Positions 1-8,840 of a stretch of 64,000 nucleotides of DNA are shown here, piece by piece (positions within the stretch are counted from its first letter, which is position 1; the number at the start of each line of letters is the position of its first letter). This stretch comes from Festucalex cinctus. Taxonomy: Eukaryota > Chordata > Actinopteri > Syngnathiformes > Syngnathidae. The notes beneath the pieces are model-generated. The model saw nothing but the letters and a program-made list of their open reading frames with translations. It was not told the origin of the DNA and did no database searches. The translations under genes and the position numbers were made by a program. Location of the stretch: contig NC_135425.1 in the NCBI RefSeq assembly GCF_051991245.1, positions 2,036,501 to 2,100,500 of the forward strand. The letters run 5' to 3'.

Positions 1-277
1 TCCATAAGGTGGCTTCATATTTCTTTTGGCTGGACGGTAGGTTTATTTCATGTCTTAAATGTATGTTTCTGAAATACTTCACAATGTGGACATATTCTGT
101 TTAATTGTGTTGGTGTCTTTTTAAAGGTTAAATATTTATATTTCAAATTGAATTATCAGCCTTTTGTTTTCCTGATCCTGATTTTGAATTAAAAAAACAA
201 ACAAAACAATTATAACTGTCAATAACGACTAATAAATATTTAAACTGATACATTTTTCAGTCATATCGCCCAGCCCT
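1..277. mobile_element. hAT-like transposon end (fragment)
   Basis: AT-rich non-coding sequence ends at 261-277 with TCATATCGCCCAGCCCT, the reverse complement of AGGGCTGGGCGATATGA, a typical terminal inverted repeat of fish hAT-type DNA transposons. The rest of the element would lie left of the window, so the other end and the 8-bp target duplication cannot be checked. No coding sequence is visible. The family assignment rests on the terminal motif alone. Confidence 0.45.
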
Positions 278-293
278 TTGTTGCGGTCCATTT

Positions 294-310
294 AAATAAT
301 TGATTCATTA
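294..310. repeat. Left target-site duplication of L1 copy A
   Basis: The 17-bp string AAATAATTGATTCATTA occurs here and again at 7765-7781, exactly flanking L1 copy A. It is the hallmark of target-primed reverse transcription and fixes the 5' end of the LINE at 311. Confidence 0.9.
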
Positions 311-529
311 AGGAGGAGGATAACGAGCATCAGACAAGCATCGTCACAGAGCTATCGCGAGATGCTGTGACTATCGCGAGACCGGTAGCGAGACTGGGAA
401 AATCTAACATGGCGGCGTCCTGCTGCTAAAATAGAATTAGCTTTATATTTCTAATTAAACCCGAATTTAACGATTAGATAAATTCGACTTTTTTTTCTTT
501 TCTAAGAAAGATCGGAAATATTATCCAGT
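311..529 (+). promoter_or_regulatory. L1 5' UTR / internal promoter with YY1-like site
   Basis: LINEs carry an internal promoter in the 5' UTR. Visible here are two direct copies of CTATCGCGAGA (352-362 and 371-381), which resemble the TCTCGCGAGA element of TATA-less promoters, and AACATGGCGGC at 406-416, a good match to the YY1 consensus (AANATGGCGGC). Human L1 has a YY1 site near its 5' end that sets the start of transcription; a similar role here is inference. No TATA box is seen. Confidence 0.55.
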
Positions 530-1322
530 GTGGACGACCTCGAACGCTTTATTGACGATTATTTTTATAGCTGCGCGATGGATGATCTGGCGGCTAGTCG
601 TGATAATCCTTCGAAAAAAAGGAAAAATGACTCGTCAACAGATACGGATGATTTAGTAACCGCCGACGTATCGGTGAGTATGCTGGATTCCATAAATAAA
701 AAACTTGACGTCCTCTGTCTTATCCGCGAGGACGTCAAAGAATTAAAGGCAAGTTTGGAATTCGTTAGCCAACAGGTAAGCGATCTCCAATGAGATAATT
801 CCGAGCTACGCTCCTCTCTCGTCGCTGTCACAGCCGAGTTGGAGACGATTAAAAAGGAAAATAAAATGCTAAAGGAAACGGTCTTAGATGTTCAATCCCG
901 TAGTATGCGGGAAAATCTAATATTTTCAGGTATATCCGAAAATACCCCAGATAATCCAGAGGGCGAGATAAAAAAATTTGACATTATCGCTAAAGATCCC
1001 TCAGGAGACGGTAAATAATATCTCTTTTCACCGTGTACACCGGCTCGGAGCTCGTAAGGGCAATAAGCCCCGTCCTATTATTGCTAAGTTCGAACATTTT
1101 AAACATAAAGAATTGGTCAAAAGTAAAGGACGGGAGCTCAAAGGGACATCTTTCGGGATGAATGATCAATTCCCAAGAGAGATAAACGAGCGGCGAAAAG
1201 TACTGTTTCCTATAATGAAACAAAATAGACAGGAGTGTAAACGGACTTCGATGGTCGTTGATAAATTATATATCGACGGCCAGCTATTCCGAAACCCAAC
1301 CTCGACCCCTTGGCTGTTCTAA
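530..1322 (+). pseudogene. L1 ORF1 protein (RNA-binding chaperone), broken
   Basis: L1 ORF1p coats the LINE RNA and is needed for retrotransposition. The N-terminal part (530-790) is acidic then basic and leads into a stretch likely to form a coiled coil (about 680-900). The C-terminal part (about 985-1322) has the RRM/CTD-like signature with HRVHRLG, RPIIAKFEHFKHKE and the segment around FGMNDQFPREI. The first codon read is GTG at 530, where an ATG would be expected; the next in-frame ATG is at 578. There is an in-frame TGA at 791-793, probably from CGA by CpG decay, and a frameshift at the A7 run 970-976. Removing one A would reconnect the frame. Past the frameshift the frame stays open to the stop at 1320-1322. 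Confidence 0.85.
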
Positions 1323-1800
1323 CTGATAATTGGTAGAGCCGAGTATTGTGTGATTATTTGACGTATGTATATGTATGTGTATATATGTATATATATGTAT
1401 ATGTATATATATGTGTATGTATATGTATGTATATGTATGGATAATGGGTTACGAAACTGAGAATATGAATTTATATCATGTATAGGCTATAATAATAATA
1501 ATAATGATAATAATAATAATAATAATAATAATATCAAAATATATTCTTAAAAAAATAAAAATAAAAATAATAATCTCGCTTAGGTCACTATTTACGTTAT
1601 GTTATGTTGAATCCCCCACAGATTTCCTTCACACTCACTTCCCCCCGCGTTTCTTCACTATTATACTTATCTACTTGCTATCTCTCTCTTTATATAAATT
1701 ATATAAATTGCCTAATTACTCTTTTGCTATCCTACAATATGTTAATATTAATAAGCAGCTTATATAGATGTATACATAAGACTGAGTCTATATTGCTTGT
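1323..1800 (+). other. L1 inter-ORF spacer with microsatellites
   Basis: This non-coding spacer separates ORF1 from ORF2. It holds a (TATATG/TATG)n stretch at about 1363-1438 and a (TAA)n stretch at about 1490-1534. The rest is AT-rich, with no conserved signal that I recognise. ORF2 translation in L1s usually relies on reinitiation across such a spacer. Confidence 0.75.
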
Positions 1801-4800
1801 ATGCAGAAATTAGTTCTGGTCTCCTGGAATGTGTGTGGCGCTCGCTCCCAGGCAAAAAGAATAAAAATTTTAGACCATCTCTCAAAATTTAAGGCAGATA
1901 TTTGTCTCCTACAAGAAACCCACTTACAAAAATCAGAAGAAAAATTATTTATAGATAAAAATTTTAGTCAAGTTTACTCTGCCTCCTATAATAGTAGACA
2001 AAGAGGTGTCTCTATACTTATACATAAGAATTTATTCTTTACTCTAAATAATATAGTAACAGATTTAGAGGGCCGATATATTATTATCCAGGTAACTATA
2101 TTTAATAAAGTATATACAATTGGTAATTTATATGCCCCAAATAATGATGACCCGGATTTTTTCCATGAATTTTTCTCTCGGTTACTTGATTTAGCAACAA
2201 ATTCTACTATTATTATTGGAGGTGATTTTAACACGGTCTTAAACCCGTTAATAGATCGTTCTAATAATACGATATATACAAGGCGATTACGATCCGCTAA
2301 AGTAATAGATGAATATATGGAGGATTTTGGCCTCAGCGATGGCTGGAGACTTCAAAACCCAACTAAGAAGGAATTTACTTTCTTCTCTGCGGTGCACCGA
2401 TCATTCTCAAGAATTGATTTTTTCCTTACAAATAACTCTATTGTTGATAAAACTGCTATAAAAATACATTCTATAATTATAAGTGATCATGCACCAGTCT
2501 CTCTCACTCTACAAATTGACTCTACCTTTAAACTTCCCCCGATATGGCGTTTTAACATCTCATTACTGAAAGACGTAGAGTTTGATAAAATTATCAGAAG
2601 GGAGTGGGCAGATTTTTTGGAAATAAATGACTCTCCAAATATATCTCCATCGCTTCTCTGGGAAGCACGGAAAGCGGTAATTAGAGGGAAAATTATATCA
2701 TATTCAACTTATAAAAAGAAACAGGATAAAAAATTAGAAAAATACCTGGAAGATAAAATTAAACAACTAACGGATGAATATGCATTAAACCCAAATAATC
2801 AAATATGGATAGAACTACAGAATATAAAAATACAGTTAGATAACATGTTATCTAAAAAGACAGAGTTTATAATACAACAGTTGAGATATAATAATTTTGA
2901 ACATAATAATAAATCAGGTAAATTCCTGGCAAATCAACTTCAACGGAATCGGGAAAAATCTCTTATAACGGCTATTAAAGATATAAATGGTGAATGCACA
3001 CAATCACCAGAAGAAATTAACCATATTTTTTATAACTATTATCGAAATCTATACTCAGAAATTAATAGACCTAACCCTGAACATATTGAGGTATTCCTAA
3101 ATAGCTTAAATATACCTCAGTTATCTATTGAACATAAAGATATTCTAGATGCCCCGCTTACTATAGATGAGTTGTATCGTGCTTTAGACAGTATGCCTAA
3201 TGGCAGAGCACCTGGTCCAGACGGCTATCCGGCTATATTTTTTTAAACATTTCTGGTTAATGTTTGCTCCATTATTTCTAAGAGTAGTAACTGAAATTAA
3301 AAGTAAGGGTGATATACGTCAAGATATGAATATAGCAGCAATTAAACTTTTATTAAAGCCAGAAAAAGACCCCACCCTTCCGTCAAGTTACCGACCGATA
3401 TCACTAATTAATACCGATATTAAAATTATCGCTAAGGCCTTGGCATCTCGACTAGAGACAGTAATCTCAACAATTATTCATAGCGATCAAACAGGTTTTG
3501 TTAAAGGTCGCCATTCTACTAATAATATTAGGAGGCTCTTTAACTTGATTAGTATGTCACAGCGGTATGATAAAAAGGCAGTTGTTATTTCACTGGATGC
3601 AGAAAAAGCCTTCGATAAAGTTAACTGGTCCTTCCTCTTTGCTGTCTTAAATAAATTCGGCTTCGGGGAGTCATTCATTCAATGGGTCTCAATATTATAT
3701 GATTCTCCTAAAGCTACAGTTACTACTAATGGGATTACATCACAGAGTTTTACTCTACAAAGGGGAACAAGCCAAGGGTGCCCAATGTCTCCTTTATTAT
3801 TTGCTATATTTATTGAGCCGCTTGCATTAGCTATACGTCAGGATAGACGGATCCAAGGAATCTACTTCGGGACAATAGAACATAAAATTAATCTATATGC
3901 CGATGATATACTACTGTATTTAGAAGAATCTGCTATCTCGCTAGGGGAAGCATTTAACTTAATAACTAAATTCTCTCACTTATCAGATTACTCTATTAAC
4001 TGGACAAAATCAACATTATTACCTATCACAGAAAATTCATGGAATCCTACAAGTCAGGATCCACACTACTCCTTTCCTACAGGTAATTTAAAATACTTAG
4101 GTGTTAAAATTTCACCAAAGTTAACTGAATTAACTTCTTTAAATTTTTTACCATTATTGGATAGTATCCGTTGTGATCTGGAGCGCTGGAATAATCTTCC
4201 GATCTCTTTAATAGGACGGATAGCTACTATAAAAATGAAAGTTTTACCAAAGATTAATTATTTATTTTTCAATGATTCCATTTAAACCTACGTCTAACTG
4301 GTTCCAATCGCTGGACTCTGCTATCATAAAATTCTATTGGAATAAAAAAAAAAGCAAAAATTAGTCTATCTACTCTTCAGGAAAGTAAATCTAAAGGAGG
4401 TTTAGAGGCACCAAACTTTATGTACTATTATATAGCTAATCAACTACAATATCTTGTGCTATGGACACAACCCAACAGAGATACTAACTGTTGGTTGGAA
4501 TTGGAGCAGAAGGATTGTAATAATCTTAGACTGTTGGATTTACTCTTTATTACAAAATCAATAAAACGACATAATTGTTTTAAAAACCCAATGATAGCCG
4601 CCACCCTGACTGCCTGGTGGAAGGCATTAGAAATGACAAACTCCCAATTGGCGCCCTGTGGGCTCTCTCCCATTTGGCATAACCCCGACTTTCAACTTAA
4701 TAATCAGTCGTTCCATTTAAGCTTATGGAAGCAGAAAGGAATTACACACCTTCATCATCTTTTCTCAGATAATAAGTTTATATCGTATACAAACTTGGTC

Positions 4801-5584
4801 CAGAAATCTGAAATAAAAAATGGAAATTTCTTACATTATCTGCAAGTTAAAAATATGGTTAAGAAACAAATCCCAACACTTCAGGATACGCTCCAACTGC
4901 CTGTCTTAGCTAAAGATATTATAAAGCTTTCTCCAACAACAATAAAGAAAATATCAAAAATATATGTTATTTTTATACACAAATAAAACGTATTTACCGA
5001 CTTTAAAATGGGAAAAAGACTTGTCTATAGTTCCGGAACCAGACTTTTGGACCCAAATCTGTGAAAATGTATTTAAAATGACCAAACAGACAAATTTGCA
5101 ACTTATCCAATATAAGATACTTCATAGAACCTATATTACACAATATATGATGAAAAAAATGGGACTCTCTGACTCCGACATTTGTCTCCAGTGCTCACAA
5201 AACACTGCCGATACTTATCTTCATGCTTTATGGTCATGTACTCCAGTGCTGCATTTCTGGACTAAAATCTTGGAAAAGCTCGCTGATATATTAAACTGTA
5301 GGCTTCCTTTATCTCCAAGATTGTGTTTACTAGGTGACTTAACAATAACTGAGCTACCATGTAAACAATCCCAATCTATATTTATAGCCCTTACTATTGC
5401 TAAAAAAATAATCCTTGTCAATTGGAAAAATAAACAATCTCTAAATATCGACCACTGGTTAAACTTACTAATAAATTATATCTCAATGGAAAAAACCTCT
5501 GCCTTAAATAAAAATCAAGTATCAAGATTTAAACAAATATGGTCTATGTACATAGAATATTTTAATCTTAATTTGGCAACTTAA
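1801..5584 (+). pseudogene. L1 ORF2: endonuclease / reverse transcriptase, frameshifted
   Basis: ORF2p nicks target DNA and reverse-transcribes the LINE RNA. The APE-type endonuclease (1801 to about 2500) shows WNVCG near residue 9, a QETH motif, GGDFN, SRIDFFL and SDHAPV. The reverse transcriptase (about 3150-4290) shows GFVKGRHSTNN, LDAEKAFDKVNW, GTSQGCPMSPLLF and the catalytic YADD at 3896-3907. A C-X2-C-X9-H-X4-C motif lies at 5183-5239. Length across the breaks is about 1,260 codons, normal for L1. Compared with copy B there are three one-base gains in homopolymers (T run 3238-3244; T run near 4266; A10 run near 4344-4353) and a two-base loss near 4965. The start ATG at 1801 fits the endonuclease N-terminus. 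Confidence 0.92.
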
Positions 5585-6596
5585 TCCTGCCAAGATTCTG
5601 CCTGTTAACGAGAGCCACCACATCGTTACAACTTCTGTTTTCGCTGCTTCTGTATTTGGTATTTTGTATCTGATTGTTTTTATTTTTATATAGTCAGGAA
5701 CCTAGTTGCTGCTAGTGGGCTCGAGCATACCACACTATACGACACTTTACTCACTAACTCCTTAAGATTTATTTCTAGTGGGCACTAAGCATCAACACTT
5801 GGTGTTACTGCATGCTAATTAGTCAATTTTCTTGACGCCGTCCCCCGTGGTCGGGCGGGGGTGGTTCTGCCCCCCCCCGTTGTCTGCTCGGTAGCGGTTG
5901 CGTCTTGGCCGCTCCCTGGGCCCCCTGTGGGGTGCGGTGTTGGGGTGCTTTCCCTGGTGCCCGGGGCGGTGCCGTCCCGGCGCGGTCCGCTGCTCCGTGC
6001 CCGGCGGCGCGGTTCGGGGCGGGTGGGCCTCTGGTGTGCCCCGTGGCTCCCTCTCCCCTCCCCCTTCCTCCCCCCCGTCGCCTCTCCCTCCTCGCCTCCT
6101 CCCGCCCATCCCCCTCTGCCTCCCGGTCCCTTTTCCCTTGTCGCCCTCCCTCCTCCCCAGCCATCAGAGGGGATGGACTGCAGTGCCTGGCAGCGCTGTG
6201 GTCCCCCCCATCTGTGTCCCTGCCCCACCACTTTGTCCCTCCTTTTTTTGGGGGGGGGATGCGGGTGTGTCGGAGTAGGGGAAATTTTTTCCCTCTGCTC
6301 CGACTCACCTGCTCCCAATTTTAATGCACCACACGCACACACTTGTATATACACTGGGTGGGGCCACATTCACGGTGTAAGGGTAGAGCTCGCCAGTCGG
6401 CGAGCTGGCGGACTCAGTAACAGGGTTAGGTGTCACTAGTACGCTGGCGTGACGACCGGGGCCTCTCCCCACCGGGCTCGGTGTTCTGGTGTTCTGCTTC
6501 CTCCTCTGCTTCCCCCCTCCCGCCGCTGTGCTACTCTCGCACGGCTGGAGGTGGGGTGGGCACGTTTTCCCTCTCTGCGCTGCTGCCCGGTGCCGG

Positions 6597-7010
6597 TTTC
6601 CGGGGGTGGGGGGGGGGGTGGGGGGGGGGCTCGCGGGGGGCCGGGTTCGCGGGGGGGGGGGCGGCTTGTTTGGGGGGGGTGGAGGTATGGGTGGGTGGGG
6701 GGTTGGGTGTTGGGGGTCGGGGTGTGTTCGGGGGTTTGGGGGCCGGGGGTGGTGGGGCCTGGGTCGTGGTGGGTGGCGGGTTTGGGTGGGGTGCGGGGGG
6801 GGTCGTGGGGGGATGGGGGCTGGGGACCGGTGGGGCGCTGTGGGGGCCCGCTGGGCCTCGTTCTGCGGCCTTGGGCTCGGGGGTCTGGGGCGGGGGTGTT
6901 CCGGGCGTCTGGGTCGGCTCGCCGACCGGTGTCCGCTCGGGTGGCTTGGGGGTGGCCTTGGTGCTGCCGCGGCCTGGGGGTTTCGGGGGGGGGGGGGGGG
7001 GCGGTTCTCG
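6597..7010 (+). repeat. G-run-rich tract, potential G-quadruplexes
   Basis: The sense strand of the L1 3' UTR has dozens of runs of three or more G, including runs of ten or more between 6600 and 6680 and near 6986-7001. Such spacing allows many alternative intramolecular G-quadruplexes in DNA or in LINE RNA. Mammalian L1 3' UTRs also carry a G-rich tract, so this may be a shared or convergent property. Exact run lengths are error-prone in assemblies. Confidence 0.7.
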
Positions 7011-7044
7011 CTTTGCTGGACCGCGGTTGTGGTGCTGGTGTCTG

Positions 7045-7435
7045 TGGATCTCACTTTGCTTTATCTATCCTTCCCTCCTTCCTCTCTTTAGTTTTTCCTC
7101 TGGTCACTTGAGATCTCAATTTATTGGAAGTTTGAGGTTTCTGGGATTGGCATAAGACTCTGGTTTTGTAACCGCGCAGGAGGGGTTTTGTTGGTGCTGG
7201 ATTTCACTTTGATGGATTGGATGTACTGGCTTCTATGGATCTCACTCTGCCTTATCGATCCTTCCCTCCTTCCTCTCTTTAGTTTTTCCTCTGGTCTCTT
7301 GAGATCTCGCTAAATTTGCTGGAATTTAGAGGCTTCCGGGGTTGGCGTAAGACTTTGATTTTGTAATCATGGGGAAGGCAGGAAGTGTTTGGTCGGTGCT
7401 GGATTTCACTTTGATTTATCTTTCTTTTCTCTTTA
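7045..7435 (+). repeat. 191-bp tandem repeat in L1 3' UTR
   Basis: The phrase TGGATCTCACTTTGC at 7045 recurs as TGGATCTCACTCTGC at 7236, 191 bp later. The following CCTTCCCTCCTTCCTCTC and TTTCCTCTGGTC parts repeat in step, as does the GTAAGACT-type end. A partial third copy begins after about 7400. The inverted counterpart lies in copy B around 20850-21300. Confidence 0.8.
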
Positions 7436-7580
7436 TTTTTTTTCTGACCTTTTCTCTGGTCTCCTGACCATTTAAACCTCACGACTCTGGCAAGATTCTG
7501 AAGTACCTGGTTAAGGCGCAGGGTAATGGGATATTTATAAGGCTTTAGGTGAATTAATGAGTATAAATTTATACGTATTT

Positions 7581-7641
7581 GCACGCACACGCACGCACGC
7601 GCACGCACGCACGCACGCAAACGCACACACGCAAACGCACG

Positions 7642-7674
<33 letters not shown>

Positions 7675-7675
7675 A
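7581..7675 (+). repeat. (CACG)n tract followed by internal poly-A
   Basis: Alternating purine-pyrimidine CACG/CA repeats (7581-7652) lead directly into about 23 A residues (7653-7675). This is not the end of the element, because L1 sequence continues for about 90 bp. Copy B has the same arrangement in reverse near 20650-20760. The alternating tract could adopt Z-DNA. Confidence 0.8.
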
Positions 7676-7764
7676 GAGCAATGATGATAAGACGTTGAAT
7701 CGGTAAGACTACCGAATGAACAATTCTGAGCTCTTGAATAAAAAAATAAAATAATAAATAAATA
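7676..7764 (+). other. L1 3' terminal segment with hairpin and A-rich tail
   Basis: A segment of about 60 nt, almost identical in copies A and B, contains a hairpin CGGTA-AGAC-TACCG (7701-7714) and the pentamer-flanked GAGCTC, then an A-rich AAATAAAA-type tail with AATAAA at 7737-7742. In LINEs a 3' stem-loop can be the recognition element for the reverse transcriptase; that function is inference here. Confidence 0.65.
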
Positions 7765-7781
7765 AAATAATTGATTCATTA
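7765..7781. repeat. Right target-site duplication of L1 copy A
   Basis: Second copy of the 17-bp AAATAATTGATTCATTA found at 294-310. Its last four bases overlap the left target duplication of the next LINE. Confidence 0.9.
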
Positions 7782-7791
7782 TATAAAAATA
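7778..7791. repeat. Left target-site duplication of Rex3-like LINE
   Basis: The 14-bp string ATTATATAAAAATA is found here and at 8552-8565, flanking the truncated RTE-type LINE. Confidence 0.85.
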
Positions 7792-8521
7792 AGTCCCGAC
7801 AGCCGAGTGTGAAGCGGCTGGGATGAGGATCAGCACCTCCAAATCCGAGACCATGGTCCTCAGTCGGAAAAGGGTGGAGTGTCGTCTTCAGGTCGGGGAT
7901 GAGATCCTGCCCCAAGTGGAGGAGTTCAAGTATCTTGGGGTCTTGTTCACGAGTGAGGGTAGGATGGAGCGGGAGATCGACAGGCGGATCGGTGCAGCAT
8001 CTGCAGTGATGCGGACTCTGTATCGGTCCGTCGTGGTAAAGAAAGAGCTGAGCCAAAAGGCAAAGCTCTCGATTTACCGGTCGATCTACGTTCCAACCCT
8101 CACCTATGGTCACGAGCTGTGGGTCGTGACCGAAAGAACGAGATCCCGGATACAAGCGGCCGAAATGAGTTTCCTCCGCAGGGTGTCCGGGCTCTCCCTT
8201 ATAGATAGGGTGAGAAGCTCGGTCATCCGGGAGGGACTCTGAGTCGAGCCGCTGCTCCTCCGCGTTGAGAGGAGCCAGCTGAGGTGGCTCGGGCATCTGG
8301 TTCGGATGCCTCCTGGACGCCTCCCTGGGGAGGTGTTCCGGGCATGTCCCACTGGCGGGAGGACCCGGGGACCACCCAGGACACGCTGGAGAGACTATGT
8401 CTCTCGGTTGGCCTGGGAACGCCTCGGGATCCCACCGGAGGAGCTGGTTGAAGTGGCTGGGGAGAGGGAAGTCTGGGTTTCCCTCCTGAAGCTGCTGCCC
8501 CCGCGACCCGACCCCGGATAA
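7792..8521 (+). pseudogene. Rex3-like reverse transcriptase C-terminus
   Basis: The reading frame is open from the truncation point and includes GMRISTSKSETMVL, the segment VEEFKYLGVLFTSEG (thumb region, typical of LINE reverse transcriptases), LTYGHELWVVTERTRSR and, after a stop, SQLRWLGHLVRMP and RTRWRDYVSRLAWERLG. A TGA at 8240-8242 replaces what is normally a sense codon just before VEPLLL; the same frame then runs to TAA at 8519-8521. The catalytic YADD region is absent because of the 5' truncation, so the fragment is inactive. Confidence 0.85.
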
Positions 8522-8530
8522 GCGGAAGAA

Positions 8531-8551
8531 GATGGATGGATGGATGGATGG
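8531..8551 (+). repeat. (GATG)n tail of the Rex3-like LINE
   Basis: Five tandem GATG units form the 3' terminus of the LINE, directly before its right target duplication. Confidence 0.85.
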
Positions 8552-8565
8552 ATTATATAAAAATA
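8552..8565. repeat. Right target-site duplication of Rex3-like LINE
   Basis: Second copy of ATTATATAAAAATA (first at 7778-7791). Confidence 0.85.
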
Positions 8566-8679
8566 TAGAAGACATTGTCGTTGTTCTTTTTTAACACATT
8601 TGTAGATACTGTAATAATTTGTGGTGTTTTAAGATTAAGATGTTTACAAGCAACAAATGTCACTATAAGTTTTGAATAT

Positions 8680-8840
8680 TGAATTTAATCGTATCGAATC
8701 GAAAATTGTATCGTTCCACAACTTAATCGAGCCGTATCGAACCATTCTGTTCTGAAAGATAATCGTTTTTCAATCGAATCGCAACTTGTGTATCGAGATA
8801 CATATCGAATCGGCCTCATGTCAGAGATTCCCACCCCTAG
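8680..8840. mobile_element. hAT-like transposon end rich in ATCGAAT
   Basis: The segment has many variants of TATCGAATCG and ends at 8840 with ATTCCCACCCCTAG, the reverse complement of the CTAGGGGTGGGAAT terminus common to fish hAT elements. It abuts the piggyBac coding remnant in mid-protein, so it appears to have inserted there or to mark a deletion junction. The left boundary is approximate, and 8566-8679 is unassigned AT-rich flank. Confidence 0.45.

Larger units (their letters stand above)
311..7764 (+). mobile_element. Full-length L1-clade LINE, copy A
   Basis: This is a 7.45-kb non-LTR retrotransposon with all expected parts: 5' UTR (311-529), ORF1 (530-1322), spacer, ORF2 with endonuclease, reverse transcriptase and Cys-His motif (1801-5584), a 2.2-kb 3' UTR and an A-rich tail. 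It is flanked by a perfect 17-bp target duplication. ORF1 with a Transposase_22-type C-terminal region and an APE-type endonuclease place it in the L1 clade; it resembles the Swimmer-type L1s of fish, by recollection only. It is nearly identical to copy B at 20554-26084 where they overlap, so the family was active recently. Both ORFs are broken as read. Confidence 0.92.
5585..7764 (+). other. L1 copy A 3' UTR, GC-rich
   Basis: A 2.18-kb non-coding 3' region. In order it holds an AT-rich piece shared with copy B (5585-5840), a C-rich block (about 5860-6240), a short segment with TGCATTAAAATTGGG in the antisense (about 6300-6400), a strongly G-rich block (about 6597-7010), a 191-bp tandem repeat (7045-7435), a CACG microsatellite with poly-A, and a conserved 3' terminal segment. 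Long overlapping open frames in the GC-rich part on both strands come from base composition and are not genes. Confidence 0.8.
7792..8551 (+). mobile_element. 5'-truncated RTE-clade (Rex3-like) LINE
   Basis: A 760-bp 3' fragment of a non-LTR retrotransposon, bounded by a 14-bp target duplication and ending in GATG tetranucleotide repeats rather than poly-A. The GATG tail and the encoded reverse-transcriptase C-terminus fit Rex3 of the RTE clade, known from many teleosts. It inserted next to the right end of L1 copy A, reusing part of the same AT-rich target. Confidence 0.85.

Noticed and set aside
5815..7155. Long overlapping frames on both strands in the L1 3' UTR (also at 21224-23116)
   Set aside because: Low-complexity Gly, Pro, Arg and Ala translations from GC-rich runs in up to four frames at once; a composition artefact within a LINE 3' UTR.
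7279..7854. Minus-strand frame with C/V-rich centre near the L1 3' end
   Set aside because: It spans the CACG microsatellite and poly-A of the L1 tail; no domain, and antisense to the LINE.
7709..8575. 288-codon minus-strand frame over the Rex3-like LINE
   Set aside because: It is the antisense shadow of a well-recognised reverse-transcriptase C-terminus on the plus strand.
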